A stretch of DNA of 11,639 nt from Prosthecobacter debontii (GTDB lineage Bacteria > Verrucomicrobiota > Verrucomicrobiia > Verrucomicrobiales > Akkermansiaceae). This document shows positions 1 to 5,970 of the stretch, piece after piece. The position numbers and the translations under genes were made by a program. Where the stretch lies: assembly GCA_945883455.1 (NCBI GenBank), contig CAMCXJ010000059.1:1-11639 (forward strand), given 5' to 3'. Every line of letters begins with the position of its first letter. Position 1 is the stretch's first letter. The notes below the pieces were generated by a model that did no database searches, was not told the DNA's origin, and worked only from the letters and a program-made list of their open reading frames with translations.

Positions 1-2
1 CT

Positions 3-74
3 GCCGTCGAGCAGATGCAGCAGGTGCGCGTGAAATCCGAGGACACGACTCTATTCACCCCCGAGGAATGCTAG
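3..74 (+). CDS. 3' end of an unknown protein (5' part outside the window)
   Basis: Frame 3 is open from the window edge to a TAG at 72-74 and reads AVEQMQQVRVKSEDTTLFTP followed by EEC. The composition looks like a genuine polar protein tail, but I recognise no family. The stop codon lies inside the first copy of the 77-bp repeat (gaatgCTAG), so the insertion of the repeat may have supplied the present C-terminus and replaced a longer one. Only 23 residues are visible, so both the gene and its end are tentative. Confidence 0.4.
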   Translation, partial: AVEQMQQVRVKSEDTTLFTPEEC

Positions 75-221
75 GAATTTGCTTTTTCATCTAAGTCGGA
101 GAATACACTGCGGAGCCGGTCTGGGAAGGGGAAAAGGGGGTTAAATGAATGCTAGGAATTTGCTTTTTCATCTAGGGCGGAGAATACACTGCGGAGCCGG
201 TCTGGAGGGGAAAAGGGGGTT
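66..221 (+). repeat. Tandem pair of 75-77 bp direct repeats
   Basis: Copy 1 spans 66-142 and copy 2 spans 147-221, separated by only a few bases. Both run from gaatgctaggaatttgct through gaatacactgcggagccgg to a G-rich end (gggaaaagggggtt). They differ by a few substitutions and a 2-bp length difference in the G/A-rich part. A 20-bp piece of copy 2 (145-164) reappears inverted at 2432-2451, so this is a dispersed repeat and not only a local duplication. A short 79-codon reading frame starting at 145 arises from the repeat and is not considered a gene. Confidence 0.85.
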
Positions 222-271
222 GACGTTACTTTCTCCTTCCCATCCCCCCGCCATTCGCGTCGGATTGACGC

Positions 272-1255
272 ATGGGAATTTTCATCCAGCATCAGGGTCA
301 ACAAACCGGCCCCTTCACGCATCAGGAAATCCAAGCGGGCGTCGCGAGCGGCCTTTACCAGCAAACCGATCTCGTCTGGTATGAAGGCGCGGCGGGCTGG
401 ATGCCGCTTTCGCAACTCCCCCTCCTTCTCAACGGCACGGCGCAACTCCCTTTCGGCGCAATACCCAAGACGTCCGGCCTTGCCATCACCAGCATGGTGC
501 TCGGAATCTCGTCGTTCTTTTGCGGAATCACATCAATCCCCGCCATCATCTGCGGCCATATCGCCCACTCGAAGATCAGGAAATCCCAAGGCCAGCAAAC
601 CGGAACCGGTTTCGCCATCGCGGGCTTTATCACAGGATATCTTGGCATGATCGTCATGGTCGCGATGCTAGCGGGACTCACCGCCCCCATGGTGATACGC
701 CAGAGGAAGAAAGCCGACCAAACGGAAGCAGTCAGCAATGCGCGCCAGATCGGACTGGCACTTATGGAGTTCGAGTCGGACTACGGGCGCTATCCCGACG
801 CCTCAACCGCTCCGGTCGTGGCCAACGATACGAATACTCCTGAAATCACCGGCACCTCCTCGAACGCCCGCTTCCGGCAGCTATTCAATGCGGGTCTCAC
901 AGCCAGCGAACAGATGTTCTACGCCAAAGCGACGGGAACCCGCAAACCGGATGGCAACACCACCGGCAGCCAAGCCGTCGCTCCCGGCGAATGCGGCTTC
1001 GGTTATGTGGAAAACATCCGCACCGACGACGGTGTCCCCCGCCCCCTCGCCATGGCTCCCTTCGTGAAAGGCCGCGCCGAATTCGATCCCAAGCCCTTCG
1101 ATGGAAAAGCGGTCATCCTCTGGTCCGACAACTCAGTCCGCTCCGAGACCATCAACCTCACCACCGGCGAGGTGATCATCGACGGCCAGAACCTGCTCGA
1201 TCCCGCCCACCCGATTTGGGGTGGCGTGCCACCTTCCCTGCTACTGCCGGAGTGA
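272..1255 (+). CDS. GYF_2 / DUF4190 membrane protein with pseudopilin-like C-terminal region
   Basis: Residues 1-52 match the GYF_2 (DUF4339) pattern: a G-Q-Q-x-GPF start, then TDLVWYEGAAGWMPLSQL. Residues about 66-140 resemble DUF4190, with two hydrophobic membrane segments (around SGLAITSMVLGISSFFCGI and FAIAGFITGYLGMIVMVAML) joined by a GHIAHSKIRKSQ loop. From about residue 150, NARQIGLALMEFESDYGRYP resembles the stretch after the N-terminal helix of type II pseudopilins, but no prepilin peptidase site is present. The rest is a soluble domain ending in a VILWSDNSV-type strand. It is probably an inner-membrane protein with the GYF-like module in the cytoplasm, of unknown role. ATG 272 has no clear Shine-Dalgarno sequence, but the GYF motif begins at once, which supports this start. 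It converges with the next gene, 3 bp stop to stop. Confidence 0.85.
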   Translation: MGIFIQHQGQQTGPFTHQEIQAGVASGLYQQTDLVWYEGAAGWMPLSQLPLLLNGTAQLPFGAIPKTSGLAITSMVLGISSFFCGITSIPAIICGHIAHSKIRKSQGQQTGTGFAIAGFITGYLGMIVMVAMLAGLTAPMVIRQRKKADQTEAVSNARQIGLALMEFESDYGRYPDASTAPVVANDTNTPEITGTSSNARFRQLFNAGLTASEQMFYAKATGTRKPDGNTTGSQAVAPGECGFGYVENIRTDDGVPRPLAMAPFVKGRAEFDPKPFDGKAVILWSDNSVRSETINLTTGEVIIDGQNLLDPAHPIWGGVPPSLLLPE

Positions 1256-1258
1256 TGC

Positions 1259-1849
1259 TCACCAGTCACCCGGCTTGAATGTGACGGGAGCACCGAAGGA
1301 AGTTTTGCCAGCCCAGCCATCGTCATCGCGCACCATTTTGTAGGGCTTCTTGTCCGGCCAACGGATCTCAAGGGTGTCGTCATCGAGAACCGCCCACGCT
1401 ACCTCCCACTTTTGGCCGACGACCTCCAGCCTGCCATCCGGATGCGCGATCCAGCGCTCGATAGTGTCCTGGCCTAGGATTTCCCACTTGCCCACGAAGC
1501 CTCCCGCGAGGCCTCCGGAACTTTTCCTAACCACCCGCTCCGGCTCCGGCGATAGCGCGGCGATCCATTCATCCAGATCCTCCGCCTCCCCGGCCTGCGC
1601 GATCAGGCGCTCCTTGTGATCCCCGTCTGAGGCTTTGTCGGCCGCACCTTTGAGGCGAGTCACGTAGGCATCGCGGATGCGGGTGAGGTCGGCGCGGTGT
1701 TTCGTGTCGATCAACTTTTCATCGGACAGCGAGCCCTTGAATATGGTGTCCACATTGTCCGGCAATCCGGAAACGCCGTCGATTACGGGTATGCGTGGTT
1801 GGCTCCATTGCCACGCGTCGGTAAGGTGGTTCTCAATGCAACTCAGCAC
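1259..1849 (-). pseudogene. 5'-truncated verrucomicrobial secreted-type hypothetical protein
   Basis: The frame is open for 196 codons from a GTG at 1849. Residues about 45-100 form a charged helical region (LTRIRDAYVTRLKGAADKAS and onward), and residues about 110-196 look like a small beta domain (FVGKWEILGQDTIERWIAHP and DGRLEVVGQKWEVAWAVLDD). This layout resembles verrucomicrobial secreted proteins in which a signal peptide and coiled region precede a C-terminal beta domain. No signal peptide is seen. The first about 20 codons lie antisense to the recombinase fragment that begins near 1790, so the original 5' end was probably replaced. The C-terminal part may still be translated from a foreign start. 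Calling it a remnant is an inference from the lost N-terminus and the junction. Confidence 0.6.
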
Positions 1850-2137
1850 GTGGACATGTCTCGGCTATCTCGTGCGCTGGGTATTGAATGGCCGCGCAAC
1901 GTGCTTCGGGATTCATTCATCAGTTACCGGATCGCTATCGTCCAGAGTGCTGATCAAGTGGCGCTTGAGGCAGGAAACTCGGCCTCCATCATCTTCAAGC
2001 ACTACCGCGAGCTGACCACACCCGAGGTGGCGGAGAAATGGTTCAGCATCCTGCCCAAGCAAGGTCAGTGGGAAAATACCCTCAGCTACGACCGCAAGAA
2101 ACGACGGGTGATCCTCAACGGAGTGCAATGCCAGTGA
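1790..2137 (+). pseudogene. Tyrosine recombinase (phage integrase family), 3' fragment
   Basis: The readable frame runs from 1697, but recombinase-like sequence begins only near WLAPLPR (about 1796). Visible hallmarks are LGIEWPRNVLRDSFISYR (the NxLR form of the HxxR box), then QVALEAGNSASIIFKHY. Here GNS stands where most families have GH, and the Tyr of KHY is the likely nucleophile. ELTTPEVAEKWFSILP follows. The core-binding domain and the first catalytic Arg are missing, so the enzyme cannot be active as encoded. The usual His after LR is Asp here (LRDS), a further sign of decay. The last about 30 residues diverge from the second copy near 8101. It lies head to head with the truncated gene at 1259-1849, and the junction near 1790 may be a deletion or insertion scar. 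Confidence 0.8.
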
Positions 2138-2431
2138 CCGCCCGTCCAATCCGCATGCCAACTCTGAAAAATGACGCGGAATGGAGGTGTGAGGGTTGAC
2201 CACCCTGGCACACCTTGCGCGTCCGGAACGTGCTCCTTCGCGGCACCCAATGCAAAAAATGGGGCTGGGAAAGAAGTCCCTCCATCTGCCAAACAACCAT
2301 CTCGAAAGAATTCTTGGCAGATCAGCTTGGAGAGATACGCTCACGGGAAATGGAACCGCAGTGAAAGCCGCAACACCCATCTCCCATCCCTCCGATCCGA
2401 CCAATGGCTCTTTCAGGGGCTACCCGCAGAT
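2138..2431. other. Intergenic stretch without a recognisable gene
   Basis: Short open frames exist on both strands, the longest about 95 codons. They overlap one another, have no recognisable domain and carry proline/serine-rich translations typical of chance frames in GC-rich DNA. I see no tRNA, terminator or convincing promoter. Confidence 0.5.
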
Positions 2432-2451
2432 AGCAAATTCCTAGCATTCAT
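2432..2451 (-). repeat. Inverted copy of the 20-bp core of the 66-221 repeat
   Basis: The reverse complement of 2432-2451 is atgaatgctaggaatttgct, identical over 20 bp to 145-164 and over 18 bp to copy 1 at 66-83. No longer match is visible. The copy ends on the base before the ATG of the 2452 gene, so the repeat occupies the place where that gene's ribosome binding site would be. Confidence 0.85.
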
Positions 2452-3021
2452 ATGAAGAACGATACATTCAGAAACTTATTTTTCGCGATCGTAGCTACGC
2501 TAATGGGCGCGGGATCCGGGGTCGCCCGAATTGGGGAGACGAAGGCAGAAACGGCGGAGCGTTACGGCAAACCAACATTCACCCACGATTCAGAGACTGG
2601 CTCATTCATACGCTATCTATTCAAGGGAAAGATTATTGAGGTCGTGTTTGTCGACGACGAAGCGAAGATGGAGACTTTATATTTTGAGAAAGTGCAGATA
2701 ACATCCCATGAGATAGCCGAAGCTCTTGGAAAGCAATCTACGGAGTTCGTCATATCACTTCTCACAAATGCCTATGACTTCACAGATGAAAAGGCTGGTG
2801 AGGTTTTAAAAAATAGAGGGCAGTGGGTTGCCTATGGGCGTGAGAAGGCATTATTGAGATTTGATGAAAAATCCATTACTAATGAGGTATTCGCAGGATA
2901 TCTGATGATCGCGCAAAATGAGATGCCGGAAGATATTGCTGCCAAAATGGTTAAAGCTCACCAATCAGCCCTCGAAGCACTCAAGCAGAAAGAACGCATC
3001 GAGAAATCAGATGGATTCTAA
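2452..3021 (+). CDS. Secreted hypothetical protein (RIGET...RYGKP type)
   Basis: This protein of 189 residues starts with a plausible signal peptide: MKNDTFRNLF, then a hydrophobic run FAIVATLMGAGSG and a likely cleavage near GVA-RIG. The mature part begins RIGETKAETAERYGKPTF, a pattern I associate with small exported proteins of Verrucomicrobiota; this is recollection, not a search. It continues with alternating hydrophobic strands (KGKIIEVVFVDDEAKMETL) and ends in a charged helix (ALEALKQKERIEKS). No catalytic motif is visible. Base composition is clearly richer in A/T than the flanking genes, which suggests a separate origin. No Shine-Dalgarno sequence precedes ATG 2452, because the inverted repeat abuts it. 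The start is supported by the signal peptide. Confidence 0.7.
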   Translation: MKNDTFRNLFFAIVATLMGAGSGVARIGETKAETAERYGKPTFTHDSETGSFIRYLFKGKIIEVVFVDDEAKMETLYFEKVQITSHEIAEALGKQSTEFVISLLTNAYDFTDEKAGEVLKNRGQWVAYGREKALLRFDEKSITNEVFAGYLMIAQNEMPEDIAAKMVKAHQSALEALKQKERIEKSDGF

Positions 3022-3083
3022 GCTGACTGGGCTGGCAAAACTCTAACAGCCAAGAATTTGACGGTAAAAATCTTTCACACAGC

Positions 3084-3275
3084 TCAGCCCTTGAAGCTCT
3101 TGTTCGGCAACCCATCATCCACCAGGTCACCGATGCGGTTCACCGTGTCCTTGAGTAGGGAGGCGGCGGCGAACACGAGCACCCCGACCGCTGGATCGAC
3201 GAAGGGGATGACGTTGAGGGCGGAAACGAATTCGGCGAGTTTCCCGACGTAGGTGCGGTATTTGAGCGCTTTCAT
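3084..3275 (-). CDS. 63-aa phage-like small hydrophobic protein
   Basis: I start this gene at ATG 3275 (MKALKYRTYVGKLAEF) and not at 3374, because the paralogue at 5553-5705 begins with the same MKALKY and DNA similarity stops a few codons upstream. The protein is 63 aa. Residues about 15-42 are hydrophobic (VSALNVIPFVDPAVGVLVFA), perhaps a membrane segment broken by Pro, followed by a polar tail DTVNRIGDLVDDGLPNKSFK. The other copy sits just downstream of a holin-like gene and a tail-chaperone-like gene, which points to phage origin. Its function is unknown. The extra 33 codons upstream are antisense to the broken antitoxin gene and probably untranslated. Confidence is moderate that it is expressed. 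Confidence 0.6.
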   Translation of the reverse strand: MKALKYRTYVGKLAEFVSALNVIPFVDPAVGVLVFAAASLLKDTVNRIGDLVDDGLPNKSFKG

Positions 3276-3345
3276 GGCGTCTCGGGGGCGGTTGTCCCTG
3301 TGGTGCTCGAGAAAGCCTTTGATCGAGGGAAATGGTGGGTATGGT

Positions 3346-3566
3346 GTGCGGATAACGGTTGCGATCAGTGCCATTTATGAGGGTGGGAACTCCGGCCGCT
3401 TGAGCCATTGGAGTTGGCCGAAAACTCGATGGTGCAAATCTCCCTGGAGACTGGACAGGAGGGCGACGCCGAGCGCCGAGAGTGGCTTGATCAGGGCAGC
3501 CGGTCGCTGATGGGTGTCTGGGACAACGAGGCTGATGAGGTTTACCATGTTCTGCTCACGCGATGA
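3346..3566 (+). pseudogene. DUF104/AF2212-like antitoxin, frameshifted
   Basis: Reading from GTG 3346 gives VRITVAISAIYEGG. After about 3387 the next frame continues with ELRPLEPLELAENSMVQISL, then a charged helix (GDAERREWLDQGSRSLMGVW) and a DNEADEVYHVLLTR end at TGA 3564-3566. Joined, the two pieces follow the DUF104 antitoxin pattern (AIYENG-x-LRPLEPLxLxE-x-xVxVxLE), with a tail ending WDNxxDExY as in many small antitoxins. The break is consistent with loss of one base near GGTGGGAAC (3382-3390). Its 3' end overlaps the toxin remnant by 20 bp, the usual antitoxin-then-toxin order. The family assignment rests on motif recognition only. Confidence 0.6.
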
Positions 3567-3627
3567 TGTGGTTCTGCTGCCGATCCCGTTTACGGATTCG
3601 CCGAGCCGCCAAGACCTGCTCCGGTAG
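3547..3627 (+). pseudogene. MazF/PemK-like toxin, N-terminal fragment
   Basis: The 26 codons from ATG 3547 read MFCSRDDVVLLPIPFTDSPS and then RQDLLR before a TAG. The RDDVVLLPIPFTD stretch matches the N-terminus of MazF/PemK endoribonuclease toxins (usually RGDVVLVxFPFTD). The rest of the family's roughly 110 residues is missing. The next bases encode unrelated sequence in another frame. The first Gly of RGD is Asp here. With the broken antitoxin upstream this is a dead toxin-antitoxin cassette. Confidence 0.6.
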
Positions 3628-3695
3628 TGCCGATATCGAGTCGGGCACCCTCGCCCTGGGGGCCAACGCCTCCATCGCCCAGAGCTTTGAACCCG
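3628..3695 (+). other. Short open stretch of unknown origin after the toxin fragment
   Basis: One frame reads SADIESGTLALGANASIAQS, which resembles the glycine/alanine-rich strands of autotransporter-type beta-helix proteins. It runs directly into the dispersed repeat and has no start of its own. It may be a scrap of a surface protein. This is weak. Confidence 0.2.
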
Positions 3696-3780
3696 AATCC
3701 GATATTCAATTTAAAATCAGCGGTCTTTACCACAGAGACATAGAGAACACAGAGGTTTGGGGAAATGATACGAAACACTT
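3696..3780 (+). repeat. Dispersed repeat, copy A ('aatcagcggtctttaccacagaga')
   Basis: This segment aligns with 7836-7920 almost without gaps. Shared blocks are aatccgat, aaaatcagcggtctttacca, cagaga, agagaacac and cgaaacactt, at roughly four bases in five identical by eye. The copies lie in the same orientation about 4.1 kb apart. Confidence 0.8.
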
Positions 3781-3825
3781 TATGATGTTGCTTCGAGAGC
3801 TCCGTGCTCTCTGTGTCTCTGTGGT
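3729..3825. repeat. Imperfect inverted repeat, 26-bp arms
   Basis: The left arm 3729-3754 (accacagagacatagagaac and six more bases) pairs with the right arm 3800-3825 (ending tctctgtgtctctgtggt). By eye 23 of 26 positions match the reverse complement. The 45-bp centre is AT-rich. The form resembles a small non-autonomous repeat or a paired REP unit. It carries no U-tract, so a role as a terminator is not indicated. Confidence 0.75.
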
Positions 3826-3836
3826 CAAATTACTTG

Positions 3837-3914
3837 GAACCCATTTTCTACGCCGCGCTGTTTGCCCTGCTCGCCCTCGGCCTGGCCACCGCACGCCGCT
3901 GGTGTCACCGCTAA
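3837..3914 (+). pseudogene. Possible C-terminal membrane anchor fragment
   Basis: From 3837 one frame reads EPIFYAALFALLALGLATAR and ends RWCHR at TAA 3912-3914. A hydrophobic helix followed by Arg-Arg at a C-terminus resembles sorting or anchor tails such as PEP-CTERM, but the PEP signature is not exact. It has no start of its own and runs upstream into the inverted repeat. It could be the end of a surface protein interrupted by the repeat, or chance. Confidence 0.25.
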
Positions 3915-3923
3915 TTTCCTTCA

Positions 3924-5240
3924 TCATTCAAGGAACCACTGGATGGCGGAAGTGAGCTCTATGCCATCCGGGACGGAGGTGCCGGGGGAGAGGGGATCGA
4001 GCAGGATGAGCAGGGTTCTGATGCCCGGGTGCTGTGTCTTGGCTTCGAGAAGCGAGCGGACTTCGCGCTGGAGGGTAGCTGGGTCACTGGCATTCGCACA
4101 GACCTGGATCAGCATGGGGTCCCCTGCGGCATCGATGGCATGGAAGTCCACCTCATTTCCCTGAAGGGTGCGGAAGTAGTGGACCTCACAGCCCCGGCGG
4201 AGGAGTTCGATTAGGACGGCGGTTTCCAACGCGTGGCCGAGATTGTCCCGGTGGGTGCGTTCGTAGATGGGGATGAGGCCCGGATCGATGGGATAGGCCT
4301 TGCGTGGGTTGACCATGCGCTGACGTTCTGAGGCAGTGAGCAGTGAGGTGGTGCGGATGAGGAAGGCATCCTCGAAGTGGGCGAGGAAGGCATGTAGACT
4401 ATCCTTGGAAATGGGCAGGCCCTGGGACTTCAGGGCATCGTAGAATTTCTGGATGCTGAAGGGGGCTGCGGGATTACCGAGAAGATGGCGCTGGAGCCAG
4501 CGGAGGGCGATGGGATTGGAAATGCCGTGACGCTCGATGACATCGCGCAGGACGGCGACATCAACATAGCCTTGGAGCAACGGGCGGCGATCGCGGACAT
4601 CGAGGTTCTGAGCATCAGGGAAGCCGCCCTCAGTGAGGTAGGTGCGGAAGGCTTTTTCCAGCGTGGAGCGACGGGCCTTGGGCAGGGCGTGCCATTCCTT
4701 TTCGGGCAGGAGATTACGGTGGCTAAGGGCTTCTCTAAAACTGAAGGGAAACACTGTGACTTCCATGGCGCGCCCGCGCATACTGGTGTGTATCTCGCGA
4801 CTGAGCATGGAGGCGGATGAGCCGGAGAGGAACAGGCGGATCTTTTCGCTATCAAGGATGCGGCGGGCGAAGGTTTCCCAGCCAGGAATGAGCTGGACTT
4901 CATCAAGGAGCAGGGTGATCCGGGTGTGATCCCTGAACTCAGGATGGAGCTGGTAATAGGACTCCAACATAAAGGACAAGTCTGATGCCTCCATGCCGGC
5001 GAGGCGATCATCCTCAAAGTTCATGAGGAGCAGAGACTCGCGAGGCGCTCCGGCGGCTAACAGGTCCGCCATGCACTGGGAAAGGAAGCAGGTCTTACCA
5101 CTTCGGCGCATGCCAATCACAGCCAGGGCTTTGCCCGGAACCAATGGCAGACGGATCTCCCGGCGCGTCAGGCGTGGAATCACCGCAACGAGGGAATCGT
5201 TGAGTTTTTGGGTAAGTGCGCTGTGTATTTCTCCTTTCAC
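3924..5240 (-). CDS. AAA_14 / DUF4143 family ATPase
   Basis: This 438-residue protein is of normal length for the family and looks intact. Walker A is GMRRSGKT (about residues 43-50), and Walker B is ITLLLDEVQ (about residues 107-115). LFLSGSSASMLSREIHTSMR carries the sensor-1 region, and RGRAMEVTVFPFSFREAL follows, typical of AAA_14. The C-terminal half (about 215-438) matches DUF4143, with a winged-helix-like part and GHALETAVLIELLRRGCEVH, then GNEVDF and LIQVC in a PD-(D/E)XK-like arrangement. Family members (COG1373) are widespread, often in accessory regions, and their role is unclear. The frame opens with GTG 5240, but the strong AAAGGAG lies just inside it, so the true start may differ slightly. 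It is flanked by the two copies of the small phage gene. Confidence 0.9.
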   Translation of the reverse strand: MKGEIHSALTQKLNDSLVAVIPRLTRREIRLPLVPGKALAVIGMRRSGKTCFLSQCMADLLAAGAPRESLLLMNFEDDRLAGMEASDLSFMLESYYQLHPEFRDHTRITLLLDEVQLIPGWETFARRILDSEKIRLFLSGSSASMLSREIHTSMRGRAMEVTVFPFSFREALSHRNLLPEKEWHALPKARRSTLEKAFRTYLTEGGFPDAQNLDVRDRRPLLQGYVDVAVLRDVIERHGISNPIALRWLQRHLLGNPAAPFSIQKFYDALKSQGLPISKDSLHAFLAHFEDAFLIRTTSLLTASERQRMVNPRKAYPIDPGLIPIYERTHRDNLGHALETAVLIELLRRGCEVHYFRTLQGNEVDFHAIDAAGDPMLIQVCANASDPATLQREVRSLLEAKTQHPGIRTLLILLDPLSPGTSVPDGIELTSAIQWFLE

Positions 5241-5552
5241 AAAAGTGATTATCGTATTCTTTTATCCTTTTTGGAAGGAGAAAATAGGAATAAAATACCA
5301 GGCATACAGTGAGTATGCAGATGATGTTATGAGGACGAAACAAGGGTTTGTGCGGATGAAGCTCGAGATAATCAAAGGGATATGATTCGAAATAAGTTCA
5401 CTTTTTGGTGGTGAAGGTGGAGATGAAAGCGCGGCTGGAGTTGGGGCAGGTTTTGGAATCTGCTCCGCCACAAGGACTCAACTCCCATCTCCCCGCCCTA
5501 CGATCTTCGCCGCCTACTTCGCTGAGGCTATGAAGGCCAAGAAGGCTTCCTC
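5241..5552. other. Gap upstream of the ATPase gene; AT-rich promoter region and a short internal repeat
   Basis: Bases 5241-5400 are clearly more AT-rich than the surroundings and are the natural place for the ATPase promoter on the minus strand. A GATAAT-like element is visible in reverse near 5244-5250, with no good -35. Bases about 5505-5605 contain near-repeated units on the plus strand: ctatgaaggccaagaaggc, acgccaaggcttcggcgga and agctacggcgaag. They resemble short dispersed GC-rich repeats. I find no convincing gene here. Confidence 0.35.
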
Positions 5553-5705
5553 CTACGCCAAGGCTTCGGCGGACAAGACGGCGGTCAAGAAAGCTACGGC
5601 GAAGATGATCACCCCGACGGCTGGATCGATAAAGGGGATGACGTTGAGGGCGAAAACGAACCCGGCGAGTTTCCCGAAGTAGGTGAGGTATTTGAGCGCT
5701 TTCAT
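5553..5705 (-). pseudogene. 50-aa truncated paralogue of the 63-aa phage-like protein
   Basis: ATG 5705 opens MKALKYLTYFGKLAGFVFAL, then NVIPFIDPAVGVIIFAVAF, and stops at TAG 5553-5555. Bases about 5595-5717 align without gaps to 3165-3287 at a constant offset of 2430. The homologous part ends around the hydrophobic segment. The polar tail of the other copy is replaced by TAVLSAEALA, which is read from the repeat-rich sequence at about 5553-5590. It is probably a C-terminally truncated copy. It lies 19 bp after the 64-aa holin-like gene on the same strand and may still be translated with it. Confidence 0.6.
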
Positions 5706-5724
5706 GGCGTCCGGGGGTGTGATG

Positions 5725-5919
5725 TCAACGGCGGCGTATCTTCTTCACCATGCTCACGAGCGACATGATGCCGACGGCCAAACCAACGCAGAGTGAGGCG
5801 ACACGCAGCGTCCACTCGACCTGCTCTTGAAGGAACGTGATGACGCCCAGCAGCGGTGAAGCGACGCCTACGAAGGCTTTGGTGATGAAATCGATGTCGA
5901 TGTTGATGGGGTGGCGCAT
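5725..5919 (-). CDS. 64-aa holin-like small membrane protein
   Basis: The 64-residue product has two hydrophobic stretches, about residues 12-29 (KAFVGVASPLLGVITFL) and about 37-58 (LRVASLCVGLAVGIMSLVSM). They are separated by a short acidic/polar turn (QEQVEW), and the protein ends in the basic tail VKKIRRR. Size, two helices and a charged C-terminus fit the general shape of phage holins, which form pores for lysis. No family was matched. Its neighbours support a phage origin: a tail-chaperone-like protein gene lies 51 bp upstream and a small hydrophobic protein gene 19 bp downstream, all on the minus strand. No endolysin gene is visible. ATG 5919 has no clear Shine-Dalgarno sequence. Confidence 0.65.
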   Translation of the reverse strand: MRHPINIDIDFITKAFVGVASPLLGVITFLQEQVEWTLRVASLCVGLAVGIMSLVSMVKKIRRR

Positions 5920-5970
5920 GGTTGTGGGTATTGCGGGTAGGTGCTCATTGGTATGGGAGAGGCTTCTCAG

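Noticed and set aside
145..384. 79-codon plus-strand frame starting in the repeat
   Set aside because: It overlaps the GYF_2 gene in another frame, has a low-complexity Pro/Ser/Arg translation and begins in repeat DNA.
1697..1789. 5' part of the recombinase reading frame
   Set aside because: The translation before WLAPLPR has no recombinase features and is antisense to the truncated exported-type gene.
2171..2455. 94-codon plus-strand frame before the secreted protein
   Set aside because: No domain or plausible start; several frames are open here on both strands, as expected by chance.
3276..3374. N-terminal extension of the 63-aa small protein to ATG 3374
   Set aside because: The paralogue starts at the equivalent of 3275, and the extension is antisense to the antitoxin remnant.
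3729..3825. Hairpin as a rho-independent terminator
   Set aside because: The loop is 45 bp and no T-run follows; a repeat element explains it better.
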